From positions 1-52,780 of the forward strand of contig NZ_JAJIUJ010000025.1 of NCBI RefSeq assembly GCF_020880415.1: a stretch of DNA of 52,780 bases. The letters are read 5' to 3'. Below the pieces are notes generated by a model. That model saw only the letters and a program-made list of their open reading frames with translations, was not told the origin of the DNA and did not search any database. Shown one piece after another: positions 38,666-48,141 of the stretch (positions are counted from its first letter, which is position 1; every line of letters begins with the position of its first letter). The DNA comes from Xanthomonas euvesicatoria pv. euvesicatoria. GTDB lineage: Bacteria > Pseudomonadota > Gammaproteobacteria > Xanthomonadales > Xanthomonadaceae. Made by a program: the position numbers and the translations under genes.

Positions 38666-41200
38666 ATGCGGGCGAAACGGCATGCGCAAGGCTGGCGGCA
38701 GCACACATGGGCGTTGGCAGGGGTGCTGGCATTGAGCGCACCGGTGATGGCCGGGGCGGCTAACCCAACAGCGACCAACGCGGCAGTCGCTCCACCAGGC
38801 CCTGCGCCAGGCAGCAGTTACCAACTGCCGTCCAAGGCGCTGCAGGCGGTGGTGGATGCCCCGCGTGCGCCGCTGCTGCAGCTCTCGCCCAAGCGCGATC
38901 TGGCTGCGATGCTGCAAATGCCCGCACTGCCGGACATCGCCGAGGTGGCCCAGCCGGAACTGAAGCTGGCCGGCCTGCGCATCCATCCGAAGACCTTTGC
39001 GGCCAGCCGCTTTTCGTTCGCCAGCAAGCTGTGGCTGCTGTCGGTGGTCGACGGCAGCGAGCGGCAGATCGCCGGATTGCCCTCCCCGTTGTCGCTGGCC
39101 GATCTGAGCTGGTCGCCCGACCAACGCCATCTGGCATTCCGCCGCGAAGATGCCGCCAGCGGCGCCAACGAACTGTGGCTGGTGGACGTGGCGGCCGGGC
39201 AGGCGCGGCGGCTGCTGGCCGGCTTGAACACCAGCGTCAACGACGACTTGCGTTGGTTGCCCGATGGCAGTGGTTTGCTGTTGCAGCAACAGGTTGCAGG
39301 GCAGGGCGCACCGCCGACCCGCGATGCGACCCCGACCGGCCCGGCGACCCAGCAGACCAGTGCGGCTGCCGGGGTGCGCTCGCTGCCCACGTATCAGGAC
39401 CTGCTGCGCAACGAAGCCGATGCGCGCGTGTTCGAGTACTACGCCACCGGCCAGCCGATCATCGTCACGGTGGCCGGGCAGGTGCGCCCGGTCTCCACGC
39501 CAGGCATCTATCTCAACCTGTCGGTGTCGCCGGATGGCCGTTACATCCTGAGCGAACGCAGCGAGCGGCCGTTTTCGTATCTGGTGCCGGTGGACAACTT
39601 CCCGCGCCGCATCCAGGTGCTGGACCTGCAGGGCAAACCGGTGCGTCAGATCGCGCAGCTGCCATTGGTGGAAGGTCTGCCGACCGGAAACGATGCGGTG
39701 CCGACCGGCGTGCGCGACATCGCCTGGCGGCACGATGCACCGGCCACGCTGGTGTGGGCCGAAGCGCAGGACGGTGGCGACCCGGCACGCGAGAGCAAGG
39801 TCCGCGACGCGGTGCGGATGCAGGCCGCGCCGTTCAACCGCGCGCCGGTCACGCTGGCGCAATTGGGCAGCCGATTCGAAGGCATCCAGTGGGGCCGCGG
39901 CGATCTGGCGATCTTGAGCGAAAGCTGGTGGAAGACCCGCCGCACCAAGCAATGGCGCATCGCACCGGATCAACCGCAACGCGCGCCCGAACTGTTGTGG
40001 GACCGCTCCTCGCAGGACCGCTACAAGGACCCGGGCACGCCGGCGACGGTGGCCGACGGCAAGGGCCGCCCGCTGCTGCAGACCAGCAGCGATGGCAACA
40101 GCCTGTTCTTGTTCGGCAAAGGTGCTTCGCCGGAGGGCGACCGCCCGTTCGTCGATCGATTCGATCTGCGCAGCAAGCAGGCCACGCGGCTGTTCCATTC
40201 GCAGGCGCCGACCTATTCGGCGCCGCTGGCCTTGCTGGACGCGCAGGCCACGCAACTGCTGCTCAGCCGCGAATCGCCGGAAGAACCGGCCAACTATGTC
40301 GTGCAGTCGTTGGGCGATGGCGCCGCGGCGCGCGCGTTGACGCACTTCGCGCACCCGCTGCCGCAATTGCGCGGCGTGCAGAAGGAGCAGATCCGCTACA
40401 GGCGCGCCGACGGCGTGGACCTCACCGCCACGCTCTTGCTGCCGCCCGGTTACGACCCCAAGCGCGACGGGCCACGGCCGTTGCTGATGTGGGCCTACCC
40501 GGGCGAATTCAAAAGCGCCGACACCGCCAGCCAGGTCACCGACTCGCCGTACCGTTTCAACGCGATCAGCTACTGGGGGCCGCAGGCGTTTCTGGCGATC
40601 GGCTATGTGGTGCTCAACAACCCGAGCATGCCGATCGTGGGCGAAGGCGATGCCGAACCCAACGACACCTATGTGCCGCAGCTGATCGCCGATGCGCAGG
40701 CCGCGGTGGACGAAGTGGTGCGGCGTGGCGTCACCGACCGCGAGCACATCGCCATCGGCGGGCATTCCTACGGTGCCTTCATGACCGCCAACCTGCTCGC
40801 ACACACGCGCCTGTTCAAGGCCGGCATCGCACGCAGCGGCGCCTACAACCGCACGCTCACCCCGTTCGGTTTCCAGGCCGAAGAGCGCAATTACTGGCAG
40901 GCGCAATCGGTGTACCAGGCGATGTCGCCATTCAATTACGCCGACAAGATCAAGGACCCGCTGCTGCTGATCCACGGCCAGGACGACAACAATACCGGCA
41001 CCTTCCCGATCCAGAGCGAGCGCATGTTCGCCGCGATCAAGGGCCTGGGTGGCACGGCGCGCCTGGTGATGTTGCCCAACGAATCGCATGCTTACCGCGC
41101 GCGGCAATCGATCATGCAGATGCTGGCCGAAAGCGAGCAGTGGTTGAAGACCAATGTCGGCGAGCCGGTAAAGGAGACCGGCGCTATGCGCACGCGTTGA
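38666..41200 (+). CDS. Secreted S9D glutamyl-endopeptidase-like serine peptidase
   Basis: An 844-residue prolyl-oligopeptidase-fold protein with an N-terminal signal sequence (through about residue 31). A beta-propeller region follows, with SWSPDQRHLAFRR and VSPDGRYILSERSERPF, then the C-terminal alpha/beta-hydrolase domain. The triad is Ser701 (GGHSYGAFM), Asp773 (GQDDNN) and His808 (ESHAY). The flanking segment IARSGAYNRTLTPFGFQ closely resembles the chloroplast glutamyl endopeptidase (S9D) of plants. Probably a periplasmic or secreted peptidase cutting after Glu. The start is ATG 38666; the open frame further upstream is divergent leader sequence. Confidence 0.9.
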   Translation: MRAKRHAQGWRQHTWALAGVLALSAPVMAGAANPTATNAAVAPPGPAPGSSYQLPSKALQAVVDAPRAPLLQLSPKRDLAAMLQMPALPDIAEVAQPELKLAGLRIHPKTFAASRFSFASKLWLLSVVDGSERQIAGLPSPLSLADLSWSPDQRHLAFRREDAASGANELWLVDVAAGQARRLLAGLNTSVNDDLRWLPDGSGLLLQQQVAGQGAPPTRDATPTGPATQQTSAAAGVRSLPTYQDLLRNEADARVFEYYATGQPIIVTVAGQVRPVSTPGIYLNLSVSPDGRYILSERSERPFSYLVPVDNFPRRIQVLDLQGKPVRQIAQLPLVEGLPTGNDAVPTGVRDIAWRHDAPATLVWAEAQDGGDPARESKVRDAVRMQAAPFNRAPVTLAQLGSRFEGIQWGRGDLAILSESWWKTRRTKQWRIAPDQPQRAPELLWDRSSQDRYKDPGTPATVADGKGRPLLQTSSDGNSLFLFGKGASPEGDRPFVDRFDLRSKQATRLFHSQAPTYSAPLALLDAQATQLLLSRESPEEPANYVVQSLGDGAAARALTHFAHPLPQLRGVQKEQIRYRRADGVDLTATLLLPPGYDPKRDGPRPLLMWAYPGEFKSADTASQVTDSPYRFNAISYWGPQAFLAIGYVVLNNPSMPIVGEGDAEPNDTYVPQLIADAQAAVDEVVRRGVTDREHIAIGGHSYGAFMTANLLAHTRLFKAGIARSGAYNRTLTPFGFQAEERNYWQAQSVYQAMSPFNYADKIKDPLLLIHGQDDNNTGTFPIQSERMFAAIKGLGGTARLVMLPNESHAYRARQSIMQMLAESEQWLKTNVGEPVKETGAMRTR

Positions 41201-41551
41201 TCGATGGTGCGCTGGCACGGTAGGAGCGCGCTCGCGCGCGATGCGCCGTTACCGATGAAGCTTCGTCGCGCCCGGATGCGCTCCTACAGCGGATGAGGAT
41301 GTGGCTGATGTGCTGCCGGCAACGGCTGCCGAGCATATAGATGGGTGCCGCGATCCTGTAGGAGCGGGCCTGCCCGCGATGGGGCATTATCGGTAACGGC
41401 GCATCGCGCGCGAGCGCGCCACGACGAGATTCATCGCCACGTGCGCCAGCACACGATGGTTGGTGTTGAAACCGTCGTGCCGGTCGCGATCATCTAATCC
41501 TTTTGGGTTAGTCTTCGACGACTTTGCGCTTGAAGAGGGTGTGCGTTTCCG
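41201..41551. repeat. REP-like palindromic repeats between the S9D gene and ppc
   Basis: Three copies of a short palindromic module starting GTAGGAGCG are present: one at 41220-41256, an inverted half copy (CGCTCCTACA) at 41279-41288, and one at 41358-41380. The last is joined to an exact 31-base inverted copy (41389-41419) of bases 41226-41256. This resembles REP/ERIC-like elements of pseudomonads and xanthomonads. Closer to ppc, CTAATCC-TTTT-GGGTTAG (near 41495-41512) makes a small RNA hairpin. No gene was seen. Confidence 0.7.
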
Positions 41552-44266
41552 ATGAACGAGTACCGCAGCAGTCTTGTGTTCGCTACCCCCGATCTTCCCT
41601 TGCGCGACGATGTGCGTCGGCTCGGCGCACTGGTGGGTGATCTGCTCGCCGAGCAGGTGTCTGCGGAATTTCTCGATGAAATCGAACGCGTGCGCACCAC
41701 CGCCATCTCGCGGCGCGAAAGCGATGCCCCACCTTCCACGCTGAGCGAACAACTCACCGGACGGCAGCCGCGTGACGCCGAAGCGTTGGTCCGGGCGTTC
41801 AGCACCTATTTCCAGGTGGTCAACATCGCCGAGCGCGTGCACCGCATCCGCCGCCGCCGCGAATACCAGCGCAGCGGCACCGATACGCCGCAGCCCGATG
41901 GCCTGCATGACGCATTGCGCCGCCTCAAGGCGCAGGGCGTGACCCTGGACGAACTCAGCCAATGGTTGCCGCGCATCGATGTGGAGCCGGTGTTCACCGC
42001 GCATCCCACCGAGGCGGTGCGGCGCGCGCTGCTGGAAAAAGAACAGCTGATGGTCGCCAGCCTGGTCGACAACCTGGACGGCATGCGCACGCCCAACGAA
42101 CGCGCCAGCGACGCCGCGCGCTTCCGCATGGCCCTGACCGCGTCGTGGCAGACTGCCGATTCCTCGCCGGTGCGCCCCACCGTGGACGACGAGCGCGAGC
42201 ACGTGGGCTTCTACCTCACCCAGGTGCTCTATCGCGTCATCCCGGTAATGTACGAAACGCTGGAACACGCCATCGAAGAAACCTACGGCAGCGTGCCGGC
42301 ATTGCCGCGTTTGCTGCGCTTCGGCACCTGGGTGGGCGGCGACATGGACGGCAATCCCAATGTGGATGCCAAGACCATCGCCGGGACGCTGGACGCGCAG
42401 CGGCGCGCGGTGCTGGACCGCTATCAGAAAGAACTCTGGCAGTTGGCCAGCCTGCTCAGTCAATCGACCACGCTGGTGCAGGTGAGCGCCGAACTCACCG
42501 CACAGCTGGAGCGCTACCGCGCGCTGCTCCCCGACGCGGCCGCGCGTTCGCGCCCGCGCCATGGCGACATGCCGTACCGCCTGCTCAACGACCTGATGCG
42601 CGCGCGCCTGCAGGCCACACTGGACGATGCCGAGGGCGCTTACAGCGCACCTTCGGAGCTCGAGCACGACCTGCAATTGATCCTGGACAGCCTGCAGGCC
42701 AACAAGGGCCTGCATGCCGGGTGGTTCGCGGTGCGGCGTCTGCTGTGGCGCGTGCGCAGCTTCGGTTTCCATCTGGCGCGGCTGGACGTGCGCCAGGAAT
42801 CGAGCGTGCATGCGCGCGCGGTGGCCGATGCCCTGGGCCAGACCGATTGGGATGCGCAGGATGCCACCCAGCGCGCTGCCGTGCTCGGCCCGTATGCCGC
42901 AGGGCAGGAACCTTTGCCGCGCGTGGACGATGAAGGCAATGCACGGTTGGATGCGGTATTCGCCGCGCTTGCCGATGCGCGCACCCGCCATGGCGCCGAT
43001 GCATTGGGCAGCTACATCATCTCGATGGCGCATAACCGCGCCGACGTGTTGACCGTGCTGGCACTGGCCCGGCGTGGCGGCTTGGTCGACGATGCCGGCG
43101 CGGTGCCGCTGGATATCGTGCCGCTGTTCGAAACCGTGGACGATCTGCGCGGCGGCACCGGCACCGTGCAGGACCTGCTGGCCGACCCGGTGTATCGCCA
43201 GCATCTGGCCGCGCGCGGCGATACGCAGATGGTGATGCTGGGCTATTCGGACAGCGGCAAGGACGGTGGCATCGCCGCCTCGCGCTGGGGCCTGCAACGC
43301 GCGCAGGTCGAGTTGCTGGAAGCGGCCGCCGAATTGGGCGTGCGGCTGACCTTCTTCCACGGCCGTGGCGGCTCGATCGCGCGCGGCGGTGGCAAGACCA
43401 GCCGCGCGCTGGATGCCGCACCGCGCGGCAGCGTGGATGGCCGCCTGCGCGTCACCGAGCAGGGCGAGGTGATCCACCGCAAGTACGGCATCCGCGCTCT
43501 GGCGTTGCGCTCGCTGGAGCAGATGACCGGCGCGGTGCTGCTCTCGAGCCTGCGCCCGCGTGCGCCCGAGCCGCGCGAGGCGCATTGGCGCCCGGTGATG
43601 GATCTGGTGGCCGAACGCAGCACGGTTGCGTATCGCGCCTTCGTCGGCGCGCCGGAGTTCATGCAGTACTTCCGCCTGGCCACGCCGATCGATGTGATCG
43701 AGCGCATGACGCTGGGCTCGCGTCCGTCGCGGCGGCTGGGCCAGGACGCGGCCTTGTCCAACCTGCGTGCGATTCCCTGGGTGTTTGCGTGGAGCCAGGC
43801 GCGTGCGGTGATTCCCGGCTGGTACGGCGTGGGCAGCGGCCTGCAGGCGGCGGTGGATGCCGGGCATGAAGACACCTTGCGCGAAATGGCGCAGGACTGG
43901 CCGTTCTTCCGCACCTTTCTGGACGACATCGCCATGGTGTTGTCCAAGGGCGACCTGAATATCGCCGAGTTGTTCTCGCGCTTGTCCGGCGACCTGCACA
44001 CGCGGTTTTTCCCGCTGATTCGCGACGAACTTGCCTTGACCAAGGCCTGGGTGAAGGCGCTGCTGCAACAACAGTCGCTGTTGCAGCACGACCCGCGGCT
44101 GGCGTTGTCGATCCGTCTGCGCAATCCCTACATCGACCCGATCAGCGTGCTGCAGGTGGATCTGCTGCAACGCTGGCGCGCCACCGATGGCGAAGACGAA
44201 GCGCTGCTGCGTGCGCTGGTGGCCTGCGTCAACGGCGTCTCGCAGGGCGTGCAGAACACCGGCTGA
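41552..44266 (+). CDS. ppc: Phosphoenolpyruvate carboxylase
   Basis: Anaplerotic enzyme making oxaloacetate from PEP and bicarbonate. The 904-residue length is normal. Catalytic His151 lies in [22 protein letters not shown] and [13 protein letters not shown] supply the PEP/bicarbonate loop, and the C-terminus ends in NG..QGVQNTG, the usual family end. ATG 41552 follows a GAAGAGGG patch at a slightly long distance. It stands alone between the REP-like repeats and the tetR unit. Confidence 0.97.
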   Translation: MNEYRSSLVFATPDLPLRDDVRRLGALVGDLLAEQVSAEFLDEIERVRTTAISRRESDAPPSTLSEQLTGRQPRDAEALVRAFSTYFQVVNIAERVHRIRRRREYQRSGTDTPQPDGLHDALRRLKAQGVTLDELSQWLPRIDVEPVFTAHPTEAVRRALLEKEQLMVASLVDNLDGMRTPNERASDAARFRMALTASWQTADSSPVRPTVDDEREHVGFYLTQVLYRVIPVMYETLEHAIEETYGSVPALPRLLRFGTWVGGDMDGNPNVDAKTIAGTLDAQRRAVLDRYQKELWQLASLLSQSTTLVQVSAELTAQLERYRALLPDAAARSRPRHGDMPYRLLNDLMRARLQATLDDAEGAYSAPSELEHDLQLILDSLQANKGLHAGWFAVRRLLWRVRSFGFHLARLDVRQESSVHARAVADALGQTDWDAQDATQRAAVLGPYAAGQEPLPRVDDEGNARLDAVFAALADARTRHGADALGSYIISMAHNRADVLTVLALARRGGLVDDAGAVPLDIVPLFETVDDLRGGTGTVQDLLADPVYRQHLAARGDTQMVMLGYSDSGKDGGIAASRWGLQRAQVELLEAAAELGVRLTFFHGRGGSIARGGGKTSRALDAAPRGSVDGRLRVTEQGEVIHRKYGIRALALRSLEQMTGAVLLSSLRPRAPEPREAHWRPVMDLVAERSTVAYRAFVGAPEFMQYFRLATPIDVIERMTLGSRPSRRLGQDAALSNLRAIPWVFAWSQARAVIPGWYGVGSGLQAAVDAGHEDTLREMAQDWPFFRTFLDDIAMVLSKGDLNIAELFSRLSGDLHTRFFPLIRDELALTKAWVKALLQQQSLLQHDPRLALSIRLRNPYIDPISVLQVDLLQRWRATDGEDEALLRALVACVNGVSQGVQNTG

Positions 44267-44375
44267 TTGCATGGCCGGCTGCAGGGGCGGGTAGGGAACA
44301 GACCACCGCAAGCCAACGGCAATCACGCCGTTGGTCGGAGAGCGCGCACGAACGGCAAGCGGACTCTGGCGTAAC

Positions 44376-44391
44376 CGGACAAATCTGTCCG
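44376..44391. promoter_or_regulatory. Probable operator of the TetR regulator
   Basis: CGGACA-AATC-TGTCCG is a perfect 16-bp interrupted palindrome, of the size and symmetry typical of TetR-family operators. It abuts or overlaps a -10-like GATAAT (44391-44396) seven bases before the regulator ATG, which predicts autorepression of the following three-gene unit. Confidence 0.65.
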
Positions 44392-44402
44392 ATAATGTCG
44401 GC

Positions 44403-44975
44403 ATGATGACGTCCCGCCCCGATGCCGCGCTGCGCCGCCGGCAGATTCTCGATGCCGCCGACGAGGTGTTCAGCGAACACGGCGTCAATGCCCCGCTGGA
44501 GCTGGTGGTGGAGCGCGCCGGTCTGGGGCGCGCCACGCTGTATCGCAATTTCCCCGACCGGCTGGCACTGATGACTGCATTGATGGTGCGTGGCCTGGAT
44601 GGGCTGGAGCGCCTTGCCGCCGACCTCGCCGACCGTCCGGATGGCCTGGCGGTGCTGCTGCACGATGTCGCCGAGCACATTGCCCAGTCTTCACCGCTGG
44701 TGGATTTCTGGCGCTCGATCGAACGCGCGCATCCGGCGGTGGAGGCGGCAGATCGGCGGGTGGTCGGCATCTTCCTGCCGTTCGTCCATCGCGCCCGCGA
44801 CGCCGGGCTGTGCCGTGCCGATGTCGACGAGGAACAGGTGCTGTTGGTGATCGACATGCTGGGCAGCTGTCTGCGCGGCAACGATGAGGCCGAACGCAAG
44901 CGGCTTGCGCATCGCTCGGCCGATCTGTTGATGCATGCGCTGGGCATGCGGGTACCCGAAGGCGGCACGCGATGA
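44403..44975 (+). CDS. TetR family transcriptional regulator
   Basis: A 190-residue repressor. The N-terminal helix-turn-helix (RRRQILDAADEVFSEHGVNAPLELVVERAGLGRATLYRNF, residues about 11-50) is a textbook TetR domain. The C-terminal half is helical ligand-binding sequence, ending near GMRVPEGGTR. ATG 44403 is chosen because the operator and -10 box lie just upstream; another ATG follows at 44406. It overlaps the next gene by four bases (ATGA), so the regulator and the two envelope genes probably form one operon. Confidence 0.9.
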   Translation: MMTSRPDAALRRRQILDAADEVFSEHGVNAPLELVVERAGLGRATLYRNFPDRLALMTALMVRGLDGLERLAADLADRPDGLAVLLHDVAEHIAQSSPLVDFWRSIERAHPAVEAADRRVVGIFLPFVHRARDAGLCRADVDEEQVLLVIDMLGSCLRGNDEAERKRLAHRSADLLMHALGMRVPEGGTR

Positions 44976-46009
44976 CACCGGCCACACGCGCCCGCATCGG
45001 TCGCTGGGCCCTGCGCACTGCGCTGGTGCTGGCCGCCGGATGGGGCGGCCTGGCGATCTACTACGCACTGGCTGGCAACGCCCTCGTACGCGCCGGGTGG
45101 GTGGCCTCGTGGTGCGCGATGGCGGTGGCAGCGTTGTGGGGGGTACGTCGTGGCCGCGAGAACTGGGCCCTGGTGGGCATCTTCAGCGCCGCGTTCGTGG
45201 TGCTGGCGGTGTCGTGGTGGCTGATGCAGCCCAGCCAGGACCGCGACTGGGCCGACGATGTCGCCCAGCGTCTGCAGCCGCAGGTGCACGGCGACATCGT
45301 CACCCTGCACAACGTGCGCAACTTCGATTGGCGCAGCGAGACCGACTATGTGCCGCGTTGGGAGACGCGCCAATACGATCTGAACCGCCTGGTCAGCGCA
45401 GATCTTGCGCTCTCGTACTGGATGGGCCCGGCGATCGCGCACACGCTGGTGTCGTTCGGCTTCGACGATGGTTCGCACGTGGTGTTCTCGCTGGAAATCC
45501 GCAAGGAACGTGGCGAAGCGTTTTCCGCGTTGGGCGGATTCTTTCGCAGTTTCGAAGAAACCCTGGTCGCCGCCGACGAACGCGACATCCTGCGCGTGCG
45601 CACCAACGTGCGTGGCGAAGACATGTACCTGTATCGCCTGGCGATTCCCAAGGCCGGGCTGCGCCGCATGTTCATGGGATATGTGGAACTGGCCAACGAA
45701 CTCGATCGCAAGCCGGCGTTCTACAACACGCTTACCAGCAACTGCACCACCATTGTGTTCGCGCTGGTGCGGCAACTGCAGCCCACACTGCCGCTGGATC
45801 ATCGCCTGCTGCTGTCCGGCTATGTCGACCAATACGCCTACGACCATCACGGCCTGATGCCCGGTTATCCCTTCGCCACCTTGAAGCAGCGCGGGCATTT
45901 CACCGCGCGTGCGATCTCCGCCGACAAGGCCGCGGATTTTTCTGCGCGCATCCGTGCCGGCATGCCGCTGGCGCCGGCGCCAGGCGCAACCGCGACCACG
46001 CCGCGATGA
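44972..46009 (+). CDS. DUF4105 family membrane protein
   Basis: A 345-residue protein with three N-terminal membrane helices (about 10-80) and a DUF4105 (Lnb-like N-terminal) periplasmic domain. Conserved elements are HVVFSLEIRKERGE and FYNTLTSNCTT, whose Cys and the His upstream resemble a cysteine-protease-like pair. Related domains occur in proteins of unknown envelope function; a thiol hydrolase role is possible but unproven. The start overlaps tetR and the stop overlaps the next gene, both as ATGA. Confidence 0.82.
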   Translation: MTPATRARIGRWALRTALVLAAGWGGLAIYYALAGNALVRAGWVASWCAMAVAALWGVRRGRENWALVGIFSAAFVVLAVSWWLMQPSQDRDWADDVAQRLQPQVHGDIVTLHNVRNFDWRSETDYVPRWETRQYDLNRLVSADLALSYWMGPAIAHTLVSFGFDDGSHVVFSLEIRKERGEAFSALGGFFRSFEETLVAADERDILRVRTNVRGEDMYLYRLAIPKAGLRRMFMGYVELANELDRKPAFYNTLTSNCTTIVFALVRQLQPTLPLDHRLLLSGYVDQYAYDHHGLMPGYPFATLKQRGHFTARAISADKAADFSARIRAGMPLAPAPGATATTPR

Positions 46010-48000
46010 GGCCGCGCATGCCCCGAGCGCGTGCCGCTGCATTCCTGGCGGGAGTGCTGGCAACTGTGTGGTTGAGCGGCTGCGCCATGGTGACGGTGCA
46101 GTCGCGCAACAGCGGCGACTACATCGCGCAAACGCGTGGCGATGTGCTGAGCACCGGTGAATTGAGTCAGTCCGGCAGCGAAACCTTGCAGGTTGCCGGC
46201 CTGCAACCCAAGGCCTGCCGCGCTGCGCCGCTGCCGTGCCTGCAGCAGCTCACCAGCGAGGCCGGTATCGGCGATGAGCGGCGCTTGGCCACGCAGGCAG
46301 AACTGTGGACCGCGCGTGCCATCGCGCTGAGCGGGCGCAACCCCACCACGATGAGCGATGCCGCGGTGGAGGCCTGGTTGGAGGCCGCGCGGCATGCGTA
46401 TGCGTACCTGTTCTTCACCGCGCGTGCACCCAGTGCGCGGGCGTTCGAGAATCGCCAGTCGCAGGTGCGCGATTACTACAATTACGCCGTGCAGCAGGTG
46501 GTGGAGCGCCTGTTCGCACGATCGCAGCAAGCCGGCGAAACCACTCCGGCATCCACCACGGTCGGGCGCTGGCAGCTCGACGTCGATCTGTCCGCCTACC
46601 GGCTGCCGGGCGACGGCAATACGCCACGTGCGATCTTCGCCGCCTCGGCGCTGCGCTTCAATGGCCTGCGCAGCACCTACCGGCGCGATGGATTCGGCGC
46701 CGAGCTGGTCGCGGAAGTGGACCCGCAAGTGGTTGGCGACCCCGCCGGGCTGGCATTGCAGCAGGCCGTCGCGGCGGGTGCGGCGCCCGATCGCCCGTTA
46801 CCGACGTTCAGCGAAATGCCGTACGCGCCTGCAACGATCTTGCTGCGTTTCGAGGGCGAGACGCTTGCTGAGGTGTTGCGCAGCCACCTGGTCACCTTGG
46901 TGCCGTACGACCCGTATCGCCAGAACGAAGTGGTGCTGCATGGCCAACGCGTGCCGCTGGCAGGCAACTTCACTGCTGCGTATGGATTGTGGCTGGCCAA
47001 ATCCGGATTTGCGGACCAGTCGCTGCGGTCGATGCTGGGCAGCGCACGCGGTATCGATCGTCCGCACCTGTATCTGATGCAGCCCTACGATCCCAACCGA
47101 CGCGTGCTGCTGATGCTGCACGGTCTGGCCAGCAGCCCGGAGGCCTGGGTCAACGTGGCCAATGAAGTGATGGGCGATGAAACGCTGCGCCAGCGCTACC
47201 AGATCTGGCAGGTGTATTACCCGACCAACGCGCCGATGGCGATCAACCGCGCGGAAATCCAGTCGCTGGTGGAACGCAGCCTGCAGCACTTCGATCCATC
47301 CGGCAGTGCGATCGCGTCGCACGACATGGTGTTGGTCGGGCACAGCATGGGCGGGGTGATCGGGCGGCTGCTGGTGTCGTCCTCTGGCGAGCAATTGTGG
47401 GATTCCCTGCTGCAGAACTACCGGCTGGAGGGCGAACGCGGCGCGCGCATCCGCGCCAAATTGTGGCCGTTGCTGCACTTTTCGCCGATGCCGCAAGTGG
47501 ACCGCGCCATCTTCATCGCCGCGCCGCATCGCGGTACGCCGTTGGCCGAGGGCGGGCTGGGGCGGTTTGTGAGCAAGCTGGTCCGTTTGCCGGGCGCGTT
47601 GCTGGATCGCTTCGGCGATGTGATGCAGGACCTGGCCAACAGCGAACGCGACGATCCGGGCGGCGCTCCCCGCCGCAAGGGCCGCGCGTTGGTGCCCACC
47701 AGCATCGACAACCTGCGCGACACCGATCCGTTCGTGCGTGCCACGATGGATCTGCCGATCTCTCCAAACGTGCAGTACCACACCATCATCGGGCGCGAGA
47801 AACCGCAGGTGCCGCTGGCCGATTCCGACGACGGCCTGGTGCCGTATCGCAGCGCGCATCTGGACGGCGCGGCCTCGGAGCTGGTGGTGACCTCCTGGCA
47901 CAGCGTGCAGGAAACGCCGCAGGCCATTCTGGAAATTCGTCGCATCCTGCATGTGCAGTTGCAGGCAGAGCAGCAGGCCTCGCACGCGCCGGACCGCTAG
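46006..48000 (+). CDS. Alpha/beta-hydrolase lipoprotein
   Basis: A 664-residue lipoprotein: the signal peptide ends in the lipobox LSGC (Cys about residue 26), so the protein is likely anchored in the outer or inner membrane. The first half (about 30-360) is helical and of unknown fold. The second half is an alpha/beta-hydrolase with the oxyanion loop LMLHGLASSPEAW and nucleophile Ser447 (VGHSMGGV); AAPHRGTP and DGLVPY are further along. It may cleave an ester or lipid in the periplasm. ATG 46006 overlaps the DUF4105 stop; ATG 46018 is an alternative. Confidence 0.88.
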   Translation: MRPRMPRARAAAFLAGVLATVWLSGCAMVTVQSRNSGDYIAQTRGDVLSTGELSQSGSETLQVAGLQPKACRAAPLPCLQQLTSEAGIGDERRLATQAELWTARAIALSGRNPTTMSDAAVEAWLEAARHAYAYLFFTARAPSARAFENRQSQVRDYYNYAVQQVVERLFARSQQAGETTPASTTVGRWQLDVDLSAYRLPGDGNTPRAIFAASALRFNGLRSTYRRDGFGAELVAEVDPQVVGDPAGLALQQAVAAGAAPDRPLPTFSEMPYAPATILLRFEGETLAEVLRSHLVTLVPYDPYRQNEVVLHGQRVPLAGNFTAAYGLWLAKSGFADQSLRSMLGSARGIDRPHLYLMQPYDPNRRVLLMLHGLASSPEAWVNVANEVMGDETLRQRYQIWQVYYPTNAPMAINRAEIQSLVERSLQHFDPSGSAIASHDMVLVGHSMGGVIGRLLVSSSGEQLWDSLLQNYRLEGERGARIRAKLWPLLHFSPMPQVDRAIFIAAPHRGTPLAEGGLGRFVSKLVRLPGALLDRFGDVMQDLANSERDDPGGAPRRKGRALVPTSIDNLRDTDPFVRATMDLPISPNVQYHTIIGREKPQVPLADSDDGLVPYRSAHLDGAASELVVTSWHSVQETPQAILEIRRILHVQLQAEQQASHAPDR

Positions 48001-48141
48001 CCTGCCGGTGGGGCGGCTGCCGTTTCGCGTGCTCCACTGGCGGCACCGGCATGCAGCGTGAAAGCCGCCGGTCTTAGCGCCATGTTGACCGCGACCGTGC
48101 TATCAGGCGGGTCTCGTACAGGCTCGAACAGGGAAGAGGCG

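Noticed and set aside
41387..46063. A 1558-codon open frame on the - strand opposite ppc, tetR and DUF4105
   Set aside because: Its length follows from strong third-position GC in the + strand genes; the protein shows no domain, the start is arbitrary, and the opposite genes are certain.
48085..48122. TTGACC upstream of the OmpA-type lipoprotein as a promoter
   Set aside because: No -10-like hexamer occurs at a usable distance (nearest candidates at 10 and 26 bases).
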